A DNA stretch of 64,000 nucleotides, taken from assembly GCF_018798885.1 (NCBI RefSeq), contig NZ_CP076361.1:2323501-2387500 (forward strand). The letters run 5' to 3'. Both the position numbers and the translations under genes were made by a program. Every line of letters starts with the position of its first letter. Position 1 is the stretch's first letter. The notes below the pieces were generated by a model. That model searched no databases. It was not told the DNA's origin and saw only the letters and a list, made by a program, of their open reading frames with translations. The stretch comes from Gemmobacter fulvus. GTDB taxonomy: Bacteria > Pseudomonadota > Alphaproteobacteria > Rhodobacterales > Rhodobacteraceae. This document shows, piece after piece, positions 35,846-44,749 of this stretch.

Positions 35846-36565
35846 TCAGATCATGCGGATCGTGTCTTTTTCGACCGCCAGAACATAACCGCGCCGGGCA
35901 ATGGTCTTCACCAGCAGTTCCGATACCAGCTGATTGCCCAGGGCATCGCGCAGGCGTTTCACGCGGGTTGCCCCTGCCGCCTCGTCGCAATCGGGTTCGG
36001 GTCTGCCCGAAATCACCGATTCGATCTGCGCACCGGTCATCACATCATCATCCATCCGCGCCTCGGCCAGCACCGACAGCGTTTCGATGGCGGCCTCGGT
36101 CAGTTTGAATTCCAGATCGTTGATATAGACGGCGCGGCTTTCGCGGCTGATCATCAGCGACGACACCTGAATCCCGGAGCGCTGGATTGCAGAAATGCGG
36201 CGGTTCAGCGTGATGATGGTCACCAGAAACACCAGACAGGCCAGCAGCAGCGCGGTCGAAAACACCAGCAGCACAAAGATCACCATGCGATAGCTGGCCA
36301 GCACCTCCTGAAAGGTGGTGCCGGATTGCGCGATGATTTCCAGAAGCTTGATCTCGGCCAATGTGCGCAGATCGTCATTGGCGACAAACAGGCGTTCGAC
36401 CCGGTCGTTGAAGGCGTTGGCATCGGGCAGGGCAAGAAACAGGAACACGGCTGCCGCCACAAGAATGGCGACGATGGTTGCGATACCGAAGGACACCACG
36501 CGATTGCCCGCGCGGAGCGATTCAGTAACGGAGGAAGTAATCTCCGGCACTCGACTGTCTTTCAT
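35846..36565 (-). CDS. Membrane-anchored protein with C-terminal winged-helix DNA-binding domain
   Basis: A 239-residue protein of unusual order. TM1 lies at ~23-46, an extracytoplasmic helical segment at ~47-90 and TM2 at ~93-120. The C-terminal ~100 residues (146-236) match an OmpR-type winged helix: INDLEFKLTEAAIETLSVL, MTGAQIESVISG, ATRVKRLRDALG, VKTIARRGYVLAV. ToxR-like regulators have the winged helix N-terminal; here it is C-terminal, after two membrane helices. It may be a one-component transcription factor sensing a periplasmic signal. Its start lies 44 bases inside the preceding small secreted-protein gene, with GAAGG upstream of ATG 36565. Confidence 0.75.
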   Translation of the reverse strand: MKDSRVPEITSSVTESLRAGNRVVSFGIATIVAILVAAAVFLFLALPDANAFNDRVERLFVANDDLRTLAEIKLLEIIAQSGTTFQEVLASYRMVIFVLLVFSTALLLACLVFLVTIITLNRRISAIQRSGIQVSSLMISRESRAVYINDLEFKLTEAAIETLSVLAEARMDDDVMTGAQIESVISGRPEPDCDEAAGATRVKRLRDALGNQLVSELLVKTIARRGYVLAVEKDTIRMI

Positions 36566-36800
36566 TCAGACCTTCGGGACCGAAGGTGGACACGATGTTC
36601 AGCAGCTTCCAGCCACCGGCCTTCAGGCGGGGGGCCAGTTCGGCCTTGGCGGCCTTGCGGTCGCAGGCCGAGACTTGCGCCACACCATAGTGCAGACGCA
36701 AGGGGCCATCCTGTTTTGCCTTGTAATCGGCGAAACATTGCGCCTGGGCCGGAAGAGCCGCCAGGGCAAGAAGGGCAGCAAGAAGAAGGGGGCGGATCAT
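36522..36800 (-). CDS. Small exported protein with two cysteines
   Basis: A 92-residue protein with a signal peptide MIRPLLLAALLALAALPAQAQ. The mature ~70 residues carry two Cys (CFADYKAK and VSACDRK), which could form a disulphide. I do not recognise the family, though its style (KQDGPLRLHYGVAQV) looks like a conserved rather than random sequence. Its last 44 coding bases overlap the start of the membrane winged-helix gene in another frame, so the two are probably cotranscribed and coupled. A role as periplasmic partner of that regulator is a guess. Confidence 0.75.
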   Translation of the reverse strand: MIRPLLLAALLALAALPAQAQCFADYKAKQDGPLRLHYGVAQVSACDRKAAKAELAPRLKAGGWKLLNIVSTFGPEGLNERQSSAGDYFLRY

Positions 36801-36971
36801 GCGCTGCTCCTGGGGTTGCGGTCAGATGTCATACTGTGGGTTGGGGGCCGGTAATTCAATATCAACCGCATGGTAGAGACGTTGTTATGCGATGACAGCG
36901 CGCTGATATTGCCTGTCCTGGGCGGGAGGGGCGAGGGTTCGGGCAAGAAAAACGTGCAGGAGGAACAGGCG

Positions 36972-37178
36972 ATGCTCATGCCCCCCAAACGCAGTGGCCG
37001 CACCCACCGTTACCACAGAGGGATGCGTCCCGAGTTGAAATTCGCGCTGAGCATGATGCTGGCGCTGGCGGTGCTGACCACCTTGACGCTTTCGGCGCTG
37101 CCGGGGCGGTCGGATGCGGCGGCAGTGTGCCGTATGGTGATTGGCGGGCCGCTGTCCGGCACTTGCCGCGACCAGTAA
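36972..37178 (+). CDS. Small hypothetical membrane or exported protein
   Basis: A 68-residue ORF beginning at ATG 36972 with a strong AGGAGG nine bases upstream, which is the main support. A basic N-terminus (PPKRSGRTHRYHRGMRP) is followed by one hydrophobic helix (FALSMMLALAVLTTLTLSAL) and a short tail with two Cys (VCRMVIGG, GTCRDQ). Probably a single-pass inner-membrane protein or a long signal peptide. Not recognised. Confidence 0.5.
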   Translation: MLMPPKRSGRTHRYHRGMRPELKFALSMMLALAVLTTLTLSALPGRSDAAAVCRMVIGGPLSGTCRDQ

Positions 37179-37334
37179 GGGGGCAAAGCCCAACAGTATC
37201 GGCGGCCCGCCCTGTCCCCTCTGGGGTGGGTTGCTGACGGCGGGGTGGGAGAGTGGTCCCGCCCCGCTGGTATCCTGCGGCGGCAGCCCTGATTTCAGGT
37301 TTGCAAAGCTGTGTGGATCGGGGTTGAAAGGGGC

Positions 37335-37971
37335 ATGACACGCCCTGCCCCTGACCTGAGTTTCGAGCGTGCCGCGCAGGCGCGCGGTGCAACCTGCATT
37401 GCCGGTGTGGACGAGGTGGGGCGCGGGCCGCTCTGTGGTCCGGTCACGGCGGCGGCGGTGATCCTGGATCCCGGCCATATACCTGCCGGTATAGGCGACA
37501 GCAAAGCCCTGTCCGCCGCGAAGCGTGAACGTCTGTTTGCCGATCTGATGCAAACGGCGCAGGTCAGCGTGGCCCATGCCAGCGTGGCCGAGATCGACAG
37601 CCTGAACATCCTGCATGCCAGCCATCTGGCGATGGAACGCGCCATCGCCGGATTGGCGCTGCGGCCCGATTTCGTGCTGGTCGATGGCAACCGCTTGCCC
37701 GGCAATCTGCCCTGTGCCGCCGAAGCGGTGGTGAAGGGTGATGCCAAATCACTCTCCATCGCCGCCGCCTCGATCATCGCCAAAGTGGTGCGGGATCGCA
37801 TCATGGTGGATTTGGCGCAACAGCACCCCGGATATGGCTGGGAGCGGAACGCCGGTTATCCCACCAAGGACCATCTGGCGGCGCTTCTAAATCTTGGGGT
37901 GACCCCTCACCATAGGCGTTCGTTCAAACCCGTCCACAACATCTTGTATCAAGCCCCCTTAGTAAGTGATT

Positions 37972-37973
<2 letters not shown>
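37335..37973 (+). CDS. rnhB: Ribonuclease HII
   Basis: A 212-residue RNase HII that removes RNA primers and misincorporated ribonucleotides. Motifs: [14 protein letters not shown] with the catalytic Asp26-Glu27 pair, then [19 protein letters not shown] (third Asp), [21 protein letters not shown], and [14 protein letters not shown] 37335 has AAAGGGG upstream. It directly precedes ccrM, with 87 bases between, an arrangement I recall from other Rhodobacteraceae. Confidence 0.95.
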
Positions 37974-39185
<1,212 letters not shown>

Positions 39186-39277
39186 GAGGGGGTGGTCGGC
39201 ACAGTGGTGGGGCCTGCCCCCGCCATTTCCCACAGCATAAGGTTACGCCTGTGCTTCGGTTCGCCGGAAGCACACCT

Positions 39278-39307
39278 CCCCGCCATGCGTGCATGGCGGG
39301 GCTTTTT
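39278..39307 (+). terminator. Rho-independent terminator of ccrM
   Basis: An 11-bp perfect stem ccccgccatgc / gcatggcgggg with a 2-base apex is followed by CTTTTT. A second hairpin, TGTGCTTC / GAAGCACA, lies just upstream at about 39250-39274. Confidence 0.9.
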
Positions 39308-39321
39308 GTTGCAATCGCGGC

Positions 39322-40209
39322 TCAGGGCGCGAGAAAGCCATTGATCACCTGCGCCGCCGCTTCGGGCTGTTCCCAGAAGAAATTGTGGCCAAGGCCGGTG
39401 AAGGTTTCGTGCCGCGCCGTGGGCAGCAGTTCTTTCACCCGGGTCTGGCTGGCGGCATCGAACAGCGAATCCTGATCGCCCCACAGCACCAGCGTCGGCG
39501 CGGTGATGCGCGGGGCCAGCGGGCTCCAATCCGTCAGGGTCAGCGCCTTCAGCACCCCCATCCAGACCTGCGCAGGCACGGCGGCACTTTCGGCGCGTTC
39601 GCGCGACAGGAAATCTTCGGCCACTGGCGTCGGGTTCCAGTACCAGGCCAGCATGAATTCGGAATTGGGGTCTATCGGGTGGCTGAGCTTCGGCACATTG
39701 TCCCATAGCCAGTCAGACCCGGCTTTCGGCACAGTGGCGGCGGTCGACACCAGCACCAGCTGATCCACGCGCGCGGGGTGATAGGCGGCCAGCGTCGCCG
39801 CCGTCATCGAGCCGAGCGAATGGCCGATCACATCGGCCTTGTCGATGTTCAGCGCCGCCAGAAACCCGTCTACATCCTGCGCAAGCGAGTCGATGCCATA
39901 GCAGCAGGCGGGGGCGGCGCTGCCGCCATGGCCGCGCAGGTCCAGCGCGATCAGGCGACGCCCGGCCAGATGCGGTGCGAGCAAGGACCAGCTGCGGCTG
40001 TTGTCGGTATAGCCATGCAGCAACAGCACCGGCTGACCCTCGGCGCTGCCCATTTCGACATAGCTGAGCTGCTGCCCGTCCGCTGTGGTCACGGTCTTGC
40101 GGGCGGCATCCCAATCGGCCTGTGACGGCACAGGCGTATCGGCACCCGCCGGGGTGGCGAGTGCCAGAACGAGCGCCAACAGACCTTGGCGGGCCGACAG
40201 GGTGAACAT
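39322..40209 (-). CDS. Exported alpha/beta hydrolase
   Basis: A 295-residue alpha/beta hydrolase with signal peptide (MFTLSARQGLLALVLALATPAGA). It shows HGYTDNSRSW (oxyanion), the nucleophile elbow GHSLGS, WGDQDSLFD (Asp) and GLGHNFFWE (His). It is likely periplasmic or secreted, an esterase or lactonase-like enzyme; the sequence does not fix the substrate. ATG 40209 has GGAGG immediately upstream, and the longer frame to 40242 is rejected. It is convergent with ccrM. Confidence 0.87.
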   Translation of the reverse strand: MFTLSARQGLLALVLALATPAGADTPVPSQADWDAARKTVTTADGQQLSYVEMGSAEGQPVLLLHGYTDNSRSWSLLAPHLAGRRLIALDLRGHGGSAAPACCYGIDSLAQDVDGFLAALNIDKADVIGHSLGSMTAATLAAYHPARVDQLVLVSTAATVPKAGSDWLWDNVPKLSHPIDPNSEFMLAWYWNPTPVAEDFLSRERAESAAVPAQVWMGVLKALTLTDWSPLAPRITAPTLVLWGDQDSLFDAASQTRVKELLPTARHETFTGLGHNFFWEQPEAAAQVINGFLAP

Positions 40210-40294
40210 GGGAACCTCCGCTTTTGTTGATTGATCCATCAATCAGCTTTCCGCGGCCCCTGTCTGTCAACCGGAATCTGCGGGCGCGGCGTGT

Positions 40295-40537
40295 CTATTG
40301 GATCCTGAGGATCTGCATGGCCTTGGCCAAGGTGGCGACCGAGGCGTCGTGATCCCCGGCCTCGTGCTGGGTCTGGCCGTCGGCGCGCAGGGTCTGCACC
40401 TCGGCCAGCTGTTCCGCGGTGATCTGTGGATTGGCCGCCAGCGCTGCGTCGATCGCCGCCATATCGGCGGGGCAGTGATGGGCAAAGGCGGGTGTCGTGA
40501 TCAGCAGGGCAATGGCAAAAGCAGCAAGATGTTTCAT
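40295..40537 (-). CDS. Small exported hypothetical protein
   Basis: An 80-residue protein with a signal peptide (MKHLAAFAIALLITTPAFA) and a mature part starting HHCPADMAAIDAAL, mostly helical with a TPR-like flavour (GQTQHEAGDHDASVATLAKAM). GGAGGG lies seven bases before ATG 40537. Unrecognised, but the signal peptide and ribosome binding site support it. It lies 85 bases upstream of the alpha/beta hydrolase on the same strand and could be cotranscribed. Confidence 0.7.
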   Translation of the reverse strand: MKHLAAFAIALLITTPAFAHHCPADMAAIDAALAANPQITAEQLAEVQTLRADGQTQHEAGDHDASVATLAKAMQILRIQ

Positions 40538-40718
40538 CTGGTCCCTCCCCGGATAACGGAGCCAAAGGTCCGGCCCCCGGATCAGCCTAGACCCATTGCC
40601 TGAGTCGCGCGAGGTCGCCCTGCATCACCGCTCTGTGTGCCCGGGCAGGTTGAACCTTCGGGCGGGATGGGGTTAGCTAGAACGGTTCCCCCATTCCATG
40701 CCCCAGAGGTGCGATCCC

Positions 40719-41369
40719 TTGGTATTCCGCCGCCGCACCCCGCTGAGCCTGCCCCGGAAAATCAGGGCCATGGTCATGCCCGAAGGCGGCTGGTTGCGGG
40801 CGCTCAGCTATATGCGCCATCGCTTGCTGCGCATCCCGGATGCGCCGCACCGGATTGCGCGCGGCATTGGCTGCGGCATCTTCGTATCGTTCCTGCCGCT
40901 GTTCGGGCTGCATTTCTTTCTGGCGGCGGGGGCGGCCTGGCTGATCCGGGGCAATGTGGTGGCCGCCCTGCTGGGCACCGCCTTCGGCAATCCGGTGACC
41001 TTTCCGCTGATCGCGGTGGTGTCGGTCGAACTTGGTCATCTGCTACTAGGCACCGGGGTTGATGGCGTGCCCGCGTTGCAGATCCTCACCGCTTTTGCGC
41101 AGGCGGGGGACGAGGTGCTGCGCAATATCTGGGCCATCTTCTCGCCCGAGCCGACGCAGTGGCAACGGCTGAGCCGGTTCTTCTTCGGCCTGTTCATCCC
41201 CTATCTGGTGGGCGGGATCCTGCCGGGGCTGGCCTGCGCGTTTGCGGGCTATTGCCTGAGCCTGCCGATTATCGGCGCGGTGCAGACGCTCCGGCGCAAA
41301 CGGATGCGCGACCGCGCCGAACGGCTGCGCGAGGCGGCGGCTGCGCGGCAGGACGGGCCGCAGGCCTAG
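40719..41369 (+). CDS. DUF2062 membrane protein
   Basis: A 216-residue inner-membrane protein with the DUF2062 hallmark DAPHRIARGIGCGIFVSFLPLFGLHFF, then GTAFGNPVTFPL and a C-terminal helix pair before a basic Arg-rich tail. Function unknown. I prefer TTG 40719 (product MVFRRRTPLSLP, as in homologues I recall, with GAGGTG upstream) over ATG 40698. Its stop overlaps the convergent AlkB-like gene by 4 bases. Confidence 0.8.
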   Translation: MVFRRRTPLSLPRKIRAMVMPEGGWLRALSYMRHRLLRIPDAPHRIARGIGCGIFVSFLPLFGLHFFLAAGAAWLIRGNVVAALLGTAFGNPVTFPLIAVVSVELGHLLLGTGVDGVPALQILTAFAQAGDEVLRNIWAIFSPEPTQWQRLSRFFFGLFIPYLVGGILPGLACAFAGYCLSLPIIGAVQTLRRKRMRDRAERLREAAAARQDGPQA

Positions 41370-42472
41370 CGCTGCGGCGGCGTCCAGTCTGTCACATCCG
41401 GGTAATAGGTCTTGCGCCAGGCCCGCACGCGCGGGTTCATCCGCCGCCGCCAGAGCGGCGGGATCATCGCCAGTGTCGCCATGGCCGGATACCCGAAGGG
41501 TAGCATCGGCGCTTCGTCTGCCGCATAGGTTTGCAGCAGCGGAAAGCGGCGGTCGGGTTTGGTGTGATGGTCAGAATGGCGTTGCAGATTGATCAGCAGC
41601 CAGTTTGACGCCTTGTGCGGCGCGTTCCACGAATGATGCGGGCGCACGGGTTCATACTTGCCCGAGGGCAGTTGGCGGCGGGTCAGGCCGTAATGTTCGA
41701 TGTAATTGGTCAGCTCCAGCTGCCAGACCGCAAAGAACGCCTGCAAGGCAAACAGCACCAGCCCGAACCAGCCCCCCACCAGAAACGCCAGCAGCAACGC
41801 CCCGGCTTGCAGCGCCGCATAGCGCCAGAACGGATTGGAGCGATGCCAGACCGGGCGCCCCACGCGGGCCAGCCTGTCGCGCTCTGCCGCCCAGGCCGAG
41901 GGCGGGCAGTCACGCAGCACCCGCAGGAAATAGCGGTGGAAGCCTTCGTTATACCGCGCCGTCACCGCATCGCGCGGGGTGCCGACATGGCTGTGATGCA
42001 CCAGCAGATGCTCGGTGCGGAAATGGCTGTACAGCACCGAGGCCAGCAGCAGATCACCCAGCCACCGTTCAAGATCATTGCGCTGATGCAACAGCTCGTG
42101 GGCATAGACGATGCCGATGGTGCCCGACATCACGCCCAACCCGAAGAACAGGCCCAGGATTTCGACCCAGGACAGGTGACTGGTGCGTGTCACCCACCAG
42201 ATCATGCCATAGATGGTCAGCAGTTGCAGCGGCAGCCAGATCAGGGTGATGGCGCGATGCCAGATCAGATCCTGTTCATCGGTCTGCGGATCGGGATTGT
42301 CTTCGTTCAGGCCCAGCACCGCATCCAGCAGCGTGGTCAGCATCCAGGCATAGGCGGGCATCAGCAGCACGGTCCATCCGCCCTGCGTGGCACCGATGAA
42401 GGCCAGGGGGATCAGGCCAAGTGACAGCCAGAAGGGCAGGGCATGTCTGAGCGAGGTGATATCCGGTGCCAT
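41366..42472 (-). CDS. alkB: AlkB-type membrane di-iron monooxygenase (alkane 1-monooxygenase family)
   Basis: A 368-residue integral-membrane hydroxylase. The eight-histidine metal site is seen as HELLHQRN, HFRTEHLLVHHSHVG, and RHSDHH, plus NYIEHYGL, the AlkB-specific motif. About six hydrophobic segments are present. AlkB enzymes hydroxylate terminal carbons of medium-chain alkanes or fatty compounds and need rubredoxin and rubredoxin reductase, which are not encoded nearby or fused here. The exact substrate is open. Confidence 0.88.
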   Translation of the reverse strand: MAPDITSLRHALPFWLSLGLIPLAFIGATQGGWTVLLMPAYAWMLTTLLDAVLGLNEDNPDPQTDEQDLIWHRAITLIWLPLQLLTIYGMIWWVTRTSHLSWVEILGLFFGLGVMSGTIGIVYAHELLHQRNDLERWLGDLLLASVLYSHFRTEHLLVHHSHVGTPRDAVTARYNEGFHRYFLRVLRDCPPSAWAAERDRLARVGRPVWHRSNPFWRYAALQAGALLLAFLVGGWFGLVLFALQAFFAVWQLELTNYIEHYGLTRRQLPSGKYEPVRPHHSWNAPHKASNWLLINLQRHSDHHTKPDRRFPLLQTYAADEAPMLPFGYPAMATLAMIPPLWRRRMNPRVRAWRKTYYPDVTDWTPPQR

Positions 42473-42517
42473 GGGGGCCTCCTGTTGCGGGCAGTCTAGG
42501 CGCAGGCGGGCGCGCGC

Positions 42518-43567
42518 TCAACCGGGCTGCGGCAAGATGGCCAGATCCCATGCCTTGCGCATCACGGTGGGCAGGGCTGTAGGGGAAAAGTCGGTGCGCG
42601 GGGTGAACTGGCCGCGATCCGGGTTGCCATCGGATTGCGCCGCCAGCACGGTCAGGATCAGGTGGAAATGGGTAAAGGTGTGGCGCACCTCGCCCCGGTC
42701 CTGCCAGTCTGCCGCCAGCGGTGCGGGCAGGTCGCTGCCATCCCAGCCGGTGGTCGGAAAGCCTGCCATGCCGCCCAGCAGACCCTTGGCCGGGCGTTCC
42801 TCCAGCAGCACCGCGCCATCGTGCCGGGTGACAAGCCACAGCGTGCCATGGCGGATCGGTTTGGCGGGCTTGGGCGATTTGCGCGGCAGGCTGGCCTGCA
42901 CGCCGACGCTGCGGGCGGCGCAGTCCTCGGTCCAGGGGCAGAGGCTACAGGCCGGATTGCGTGGGGTGCAGATCGTCGCGCCCAGATCCATCACCGCCTG
43001 CGCATAATCGCCGGGGCGCAGCGCCGGGGTAAGCTCGGCGGCGCAGGTGGTCAGTTCGGCTTTGGCCTGTGGCAGCGGCGTTTCCACCAGACGCAGCCGG
43101 GCCATCACCCGCTCCACATTGCCATCGACGACGGTGGCGGCCTCGTCAAAGGCAATCGCGGCGATGGCGGCGGCGGTATAGGGGCCGATGCCGGGCAGGC
43201 TGAGCAGCGCATTGCGGCTGCCCGGAAACTCGCCGCCATGATCCTGCGCCACGGCGCGGGCGCATTTCAGCAGGTTGCGGGCGCGGGCGTAATAGCCAAG
43301 CCCGGCCCATTCGGCCATCACCTCGGCATCCGGCGCGGCGGCAAGGGCGCTGACCGTGGGCCAGCGCGCAGTGAAGCGCTGGAAGTAGTCGCGCACCGCC
43401 GCAACGGTGGTCTGTTGCAGCATCACCTCGGACAGCCACACCCGATAGGGATCGGGCCGCACCCCCGCCTTGCGCTGATCCGGCGGCACGCGCCAGGGCA
43501 TCGTGCGGTGGTGGCGGTCATACCAGTGCAGCAACCGGGCGGAGAGATCGGCGGGGCTGGTGCTCAC
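42518..43567 (-). CDS. mutY: A/G-specific adenine DNA glycosylase
   Basis: A 349-residue MutY removing adenine opposite 8-oxoguanine. Motifs: WLSEVMLQQTTV with catalytic Glu47, the helix-hairpin-helix LPGIGPYTAAAI, VVDGNVERV with catalytic Asp, and the 4Fe-4S cluster CTPRNPACSLCPWTEDC (C-x6-C-x2-C-x5-C). A C-terminal NUDIX-like domain (HDGAVLLEERPAKGLLGGMAGFP) recognises 8-oxoG. Its start overlaps the M19 dipeptidase stop by 4 bases. Confidence 0.96.
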   Translation of the reverse strand: MSTSPADLSARLLHWYDRHHRTMPWRVPPDQRKAGVRPDPYRVWLSEVMLQQTTVAAVRDYFQRFTARWPTVSALAAAPDAEVMAEWAGLGYYARARNLLKCARAVAQDHGGEFPGSRNALLSLPGIGPYTAAAIAAIAFDEAATVVDGNVERVMARLRLVETPLPQAKAELTTCAAELTPALRPGDYAQAVMDLGATICTPRNPACSLCPWTEDCAARSVGVQASLPRKSPKPAKPIRHGTLWLVTRHDGAVLLEERPAKGLLGGMAGFPTTGWDGSDLPAPLAADWQDRGEVRHTFTHFHLILTVLAAQSDGNPDRGQFTPRTDFSPTALPTVMRKAWDLAILPQPG

Positions 43568-44598
43568 CCGATCACCCGGCGCAGCAGGTCCATCCAGTTG
43601 CCCCAGAGCAGACGCTCGATCAGCGCCGCGCCATAGCCCGCCGCCTCCATGCCCGCCACCAGTTTCGGCAGATCGGCGGCCGAGCCGAGCCAGTCGGCGG
43701 TCATCGTGCCGTCAAAATCCGATCCCAGCGCCACGCCGCCTTCGCCCAGCCGCGCAATCAGGTGATCCAGATGTGCGATCATGCGGCCCACCGGCATGTC
43801 TGCCTTCTTGATGCCATCCTCGCGCAGGAAGGCTACGCCGAAATTCAGCCCGACCAGCCCGCCGGTTTCGCGCATCGCATCCAACTGGCGGTCGGTCATG
43901 TTGCGGGTGGCGGGGCAGAGCGCATGGGCGGCGGAATGGGTGGAGACAAGCGGTTTGCCGGTCATGCGCGCCACATCCCAGAACCCGGCCTCGTTCAGAT
44001 GGGCCAGATCGACCAGCACCCCCAGCCGTTCACATTCGGCCACCAGTCGTTTGCCCGCATCGGTCAGGCCCGGCCCGGTATCGGGCGAGGCCGGAAAGTT
44101 GAACGGCACCCCATGGCCAAAGATGTTGTCGCGGCTCCACACCGGGCCAAGGCTGCGCAGCCCGGCGGCGTGATAGACCTGCAATTCCTCCAGCCCGGCG
44201 CCGATGCCTTCGCAGCCTTCGATATGCAGCAGCGCGGCAATGGCCCCGGCTGCCCGTGCCGCCTCGATCTCGGCCACGCTGCGGCACAGGCGGATCGTGT
44301 CGGGGCGGGCCTCGCTCATGCGCAGCAGGATTGCGGCCTGTTCCATCGTGATCCGATGCGCCTTCTCAACGCTGATCGGCGCAAAGGCGCGATAGGTCGC
44401 CATCGGATCCGGCGCGCCCTCGCGTTCGCCCGGCACCCAGATGGCGAAAAACCCGCCCGCAAAGCCGCCCGCCCGGCAGGCCGCCAGCGAAATGTCACCT
44501 TGGCGCCCGGCAAAGAAAGTTTCGCCATGGTGATCGCCCGCATGCCATAGGCAGGACAGCAGATCATTGTGGCCGTCGAATATGGCAGGGCTGGGCAT
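43564..44598 (-). CDS. M19-family (renal-type) dipeptidase
   Basis: A 344-residue zinc dipeptidase of the membrane-dipeptidase family, without signal peptide or anchor. Zinc-site residues: FDGHNDLL (His/Asp), HIEGCEGIG (Glu), LVSTHSAAHAL (His), and VALGSDFDGT. The family also cleaves D-amino acid and beta-lactam substrates. It is divergent from a five-gene oligopeptide-type ABC operon (151-base gap) and coupled to mutY downstream, so it may hydrolyse imported dipeptides. Confidence 0.9.
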   Translation of the reverse strand: MPSPAIFDGHNDLLSCLWHAGDHHGETFFAGRQGDISLAACRAGGFAGGFFAIWVPGEREGAPDPMATYRAFAPISVEKAHRITMEQAAILLRMSEARPDTIRLCRSVAEIEAARAAGAIAALLHIEGCEGIGAGLEELQVYHAAGLRSLGPVWSRDNIFGHGVPFNFPASPDTGPGLTDAGKRLVAECERLGVLVDLAHLNEAGFWDVARMTGKPLVSTHSAAHALCPATRNMTDRQLDAMRETGGLVGLNFGVAFLREDGIKKADMPVGRMIAHLDHLIARLGEGGVALGSDFDGTMTADWLGSAADLPKLVAGMEAAGYGAALIERLLWGNWMDLLRRVIG

Positions 44599-44653
44599 GG
44601 ATGCTCCTTCCTCGGGCGGTTTGTTGCGCGGATCACGCCATGTTTCATCTCGG

Positions 44654-44659
44654 TTGACA
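44654..44659 (+). promoter_or_regulatory. Perfect -35-like hexamer upstream of the peptide ABC operon
   Basis: TTGACA at 44654-44659 matches the sigma-70 -35 consensus exactly, about 90 bases before the SBP gene. No convincing -10 box is visible at 17 bases, so this is only a candidate. Confidence 0.3.
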
Positions 44660-44749
44660 AGCCCATGCGAAAGTTGCCCAATCGGTCAAGAACTTTGGCC
44701 CCAACGACCAGAGTCGAAAAAAAACGCAAATAAACCAAGGGAGTTCTAG

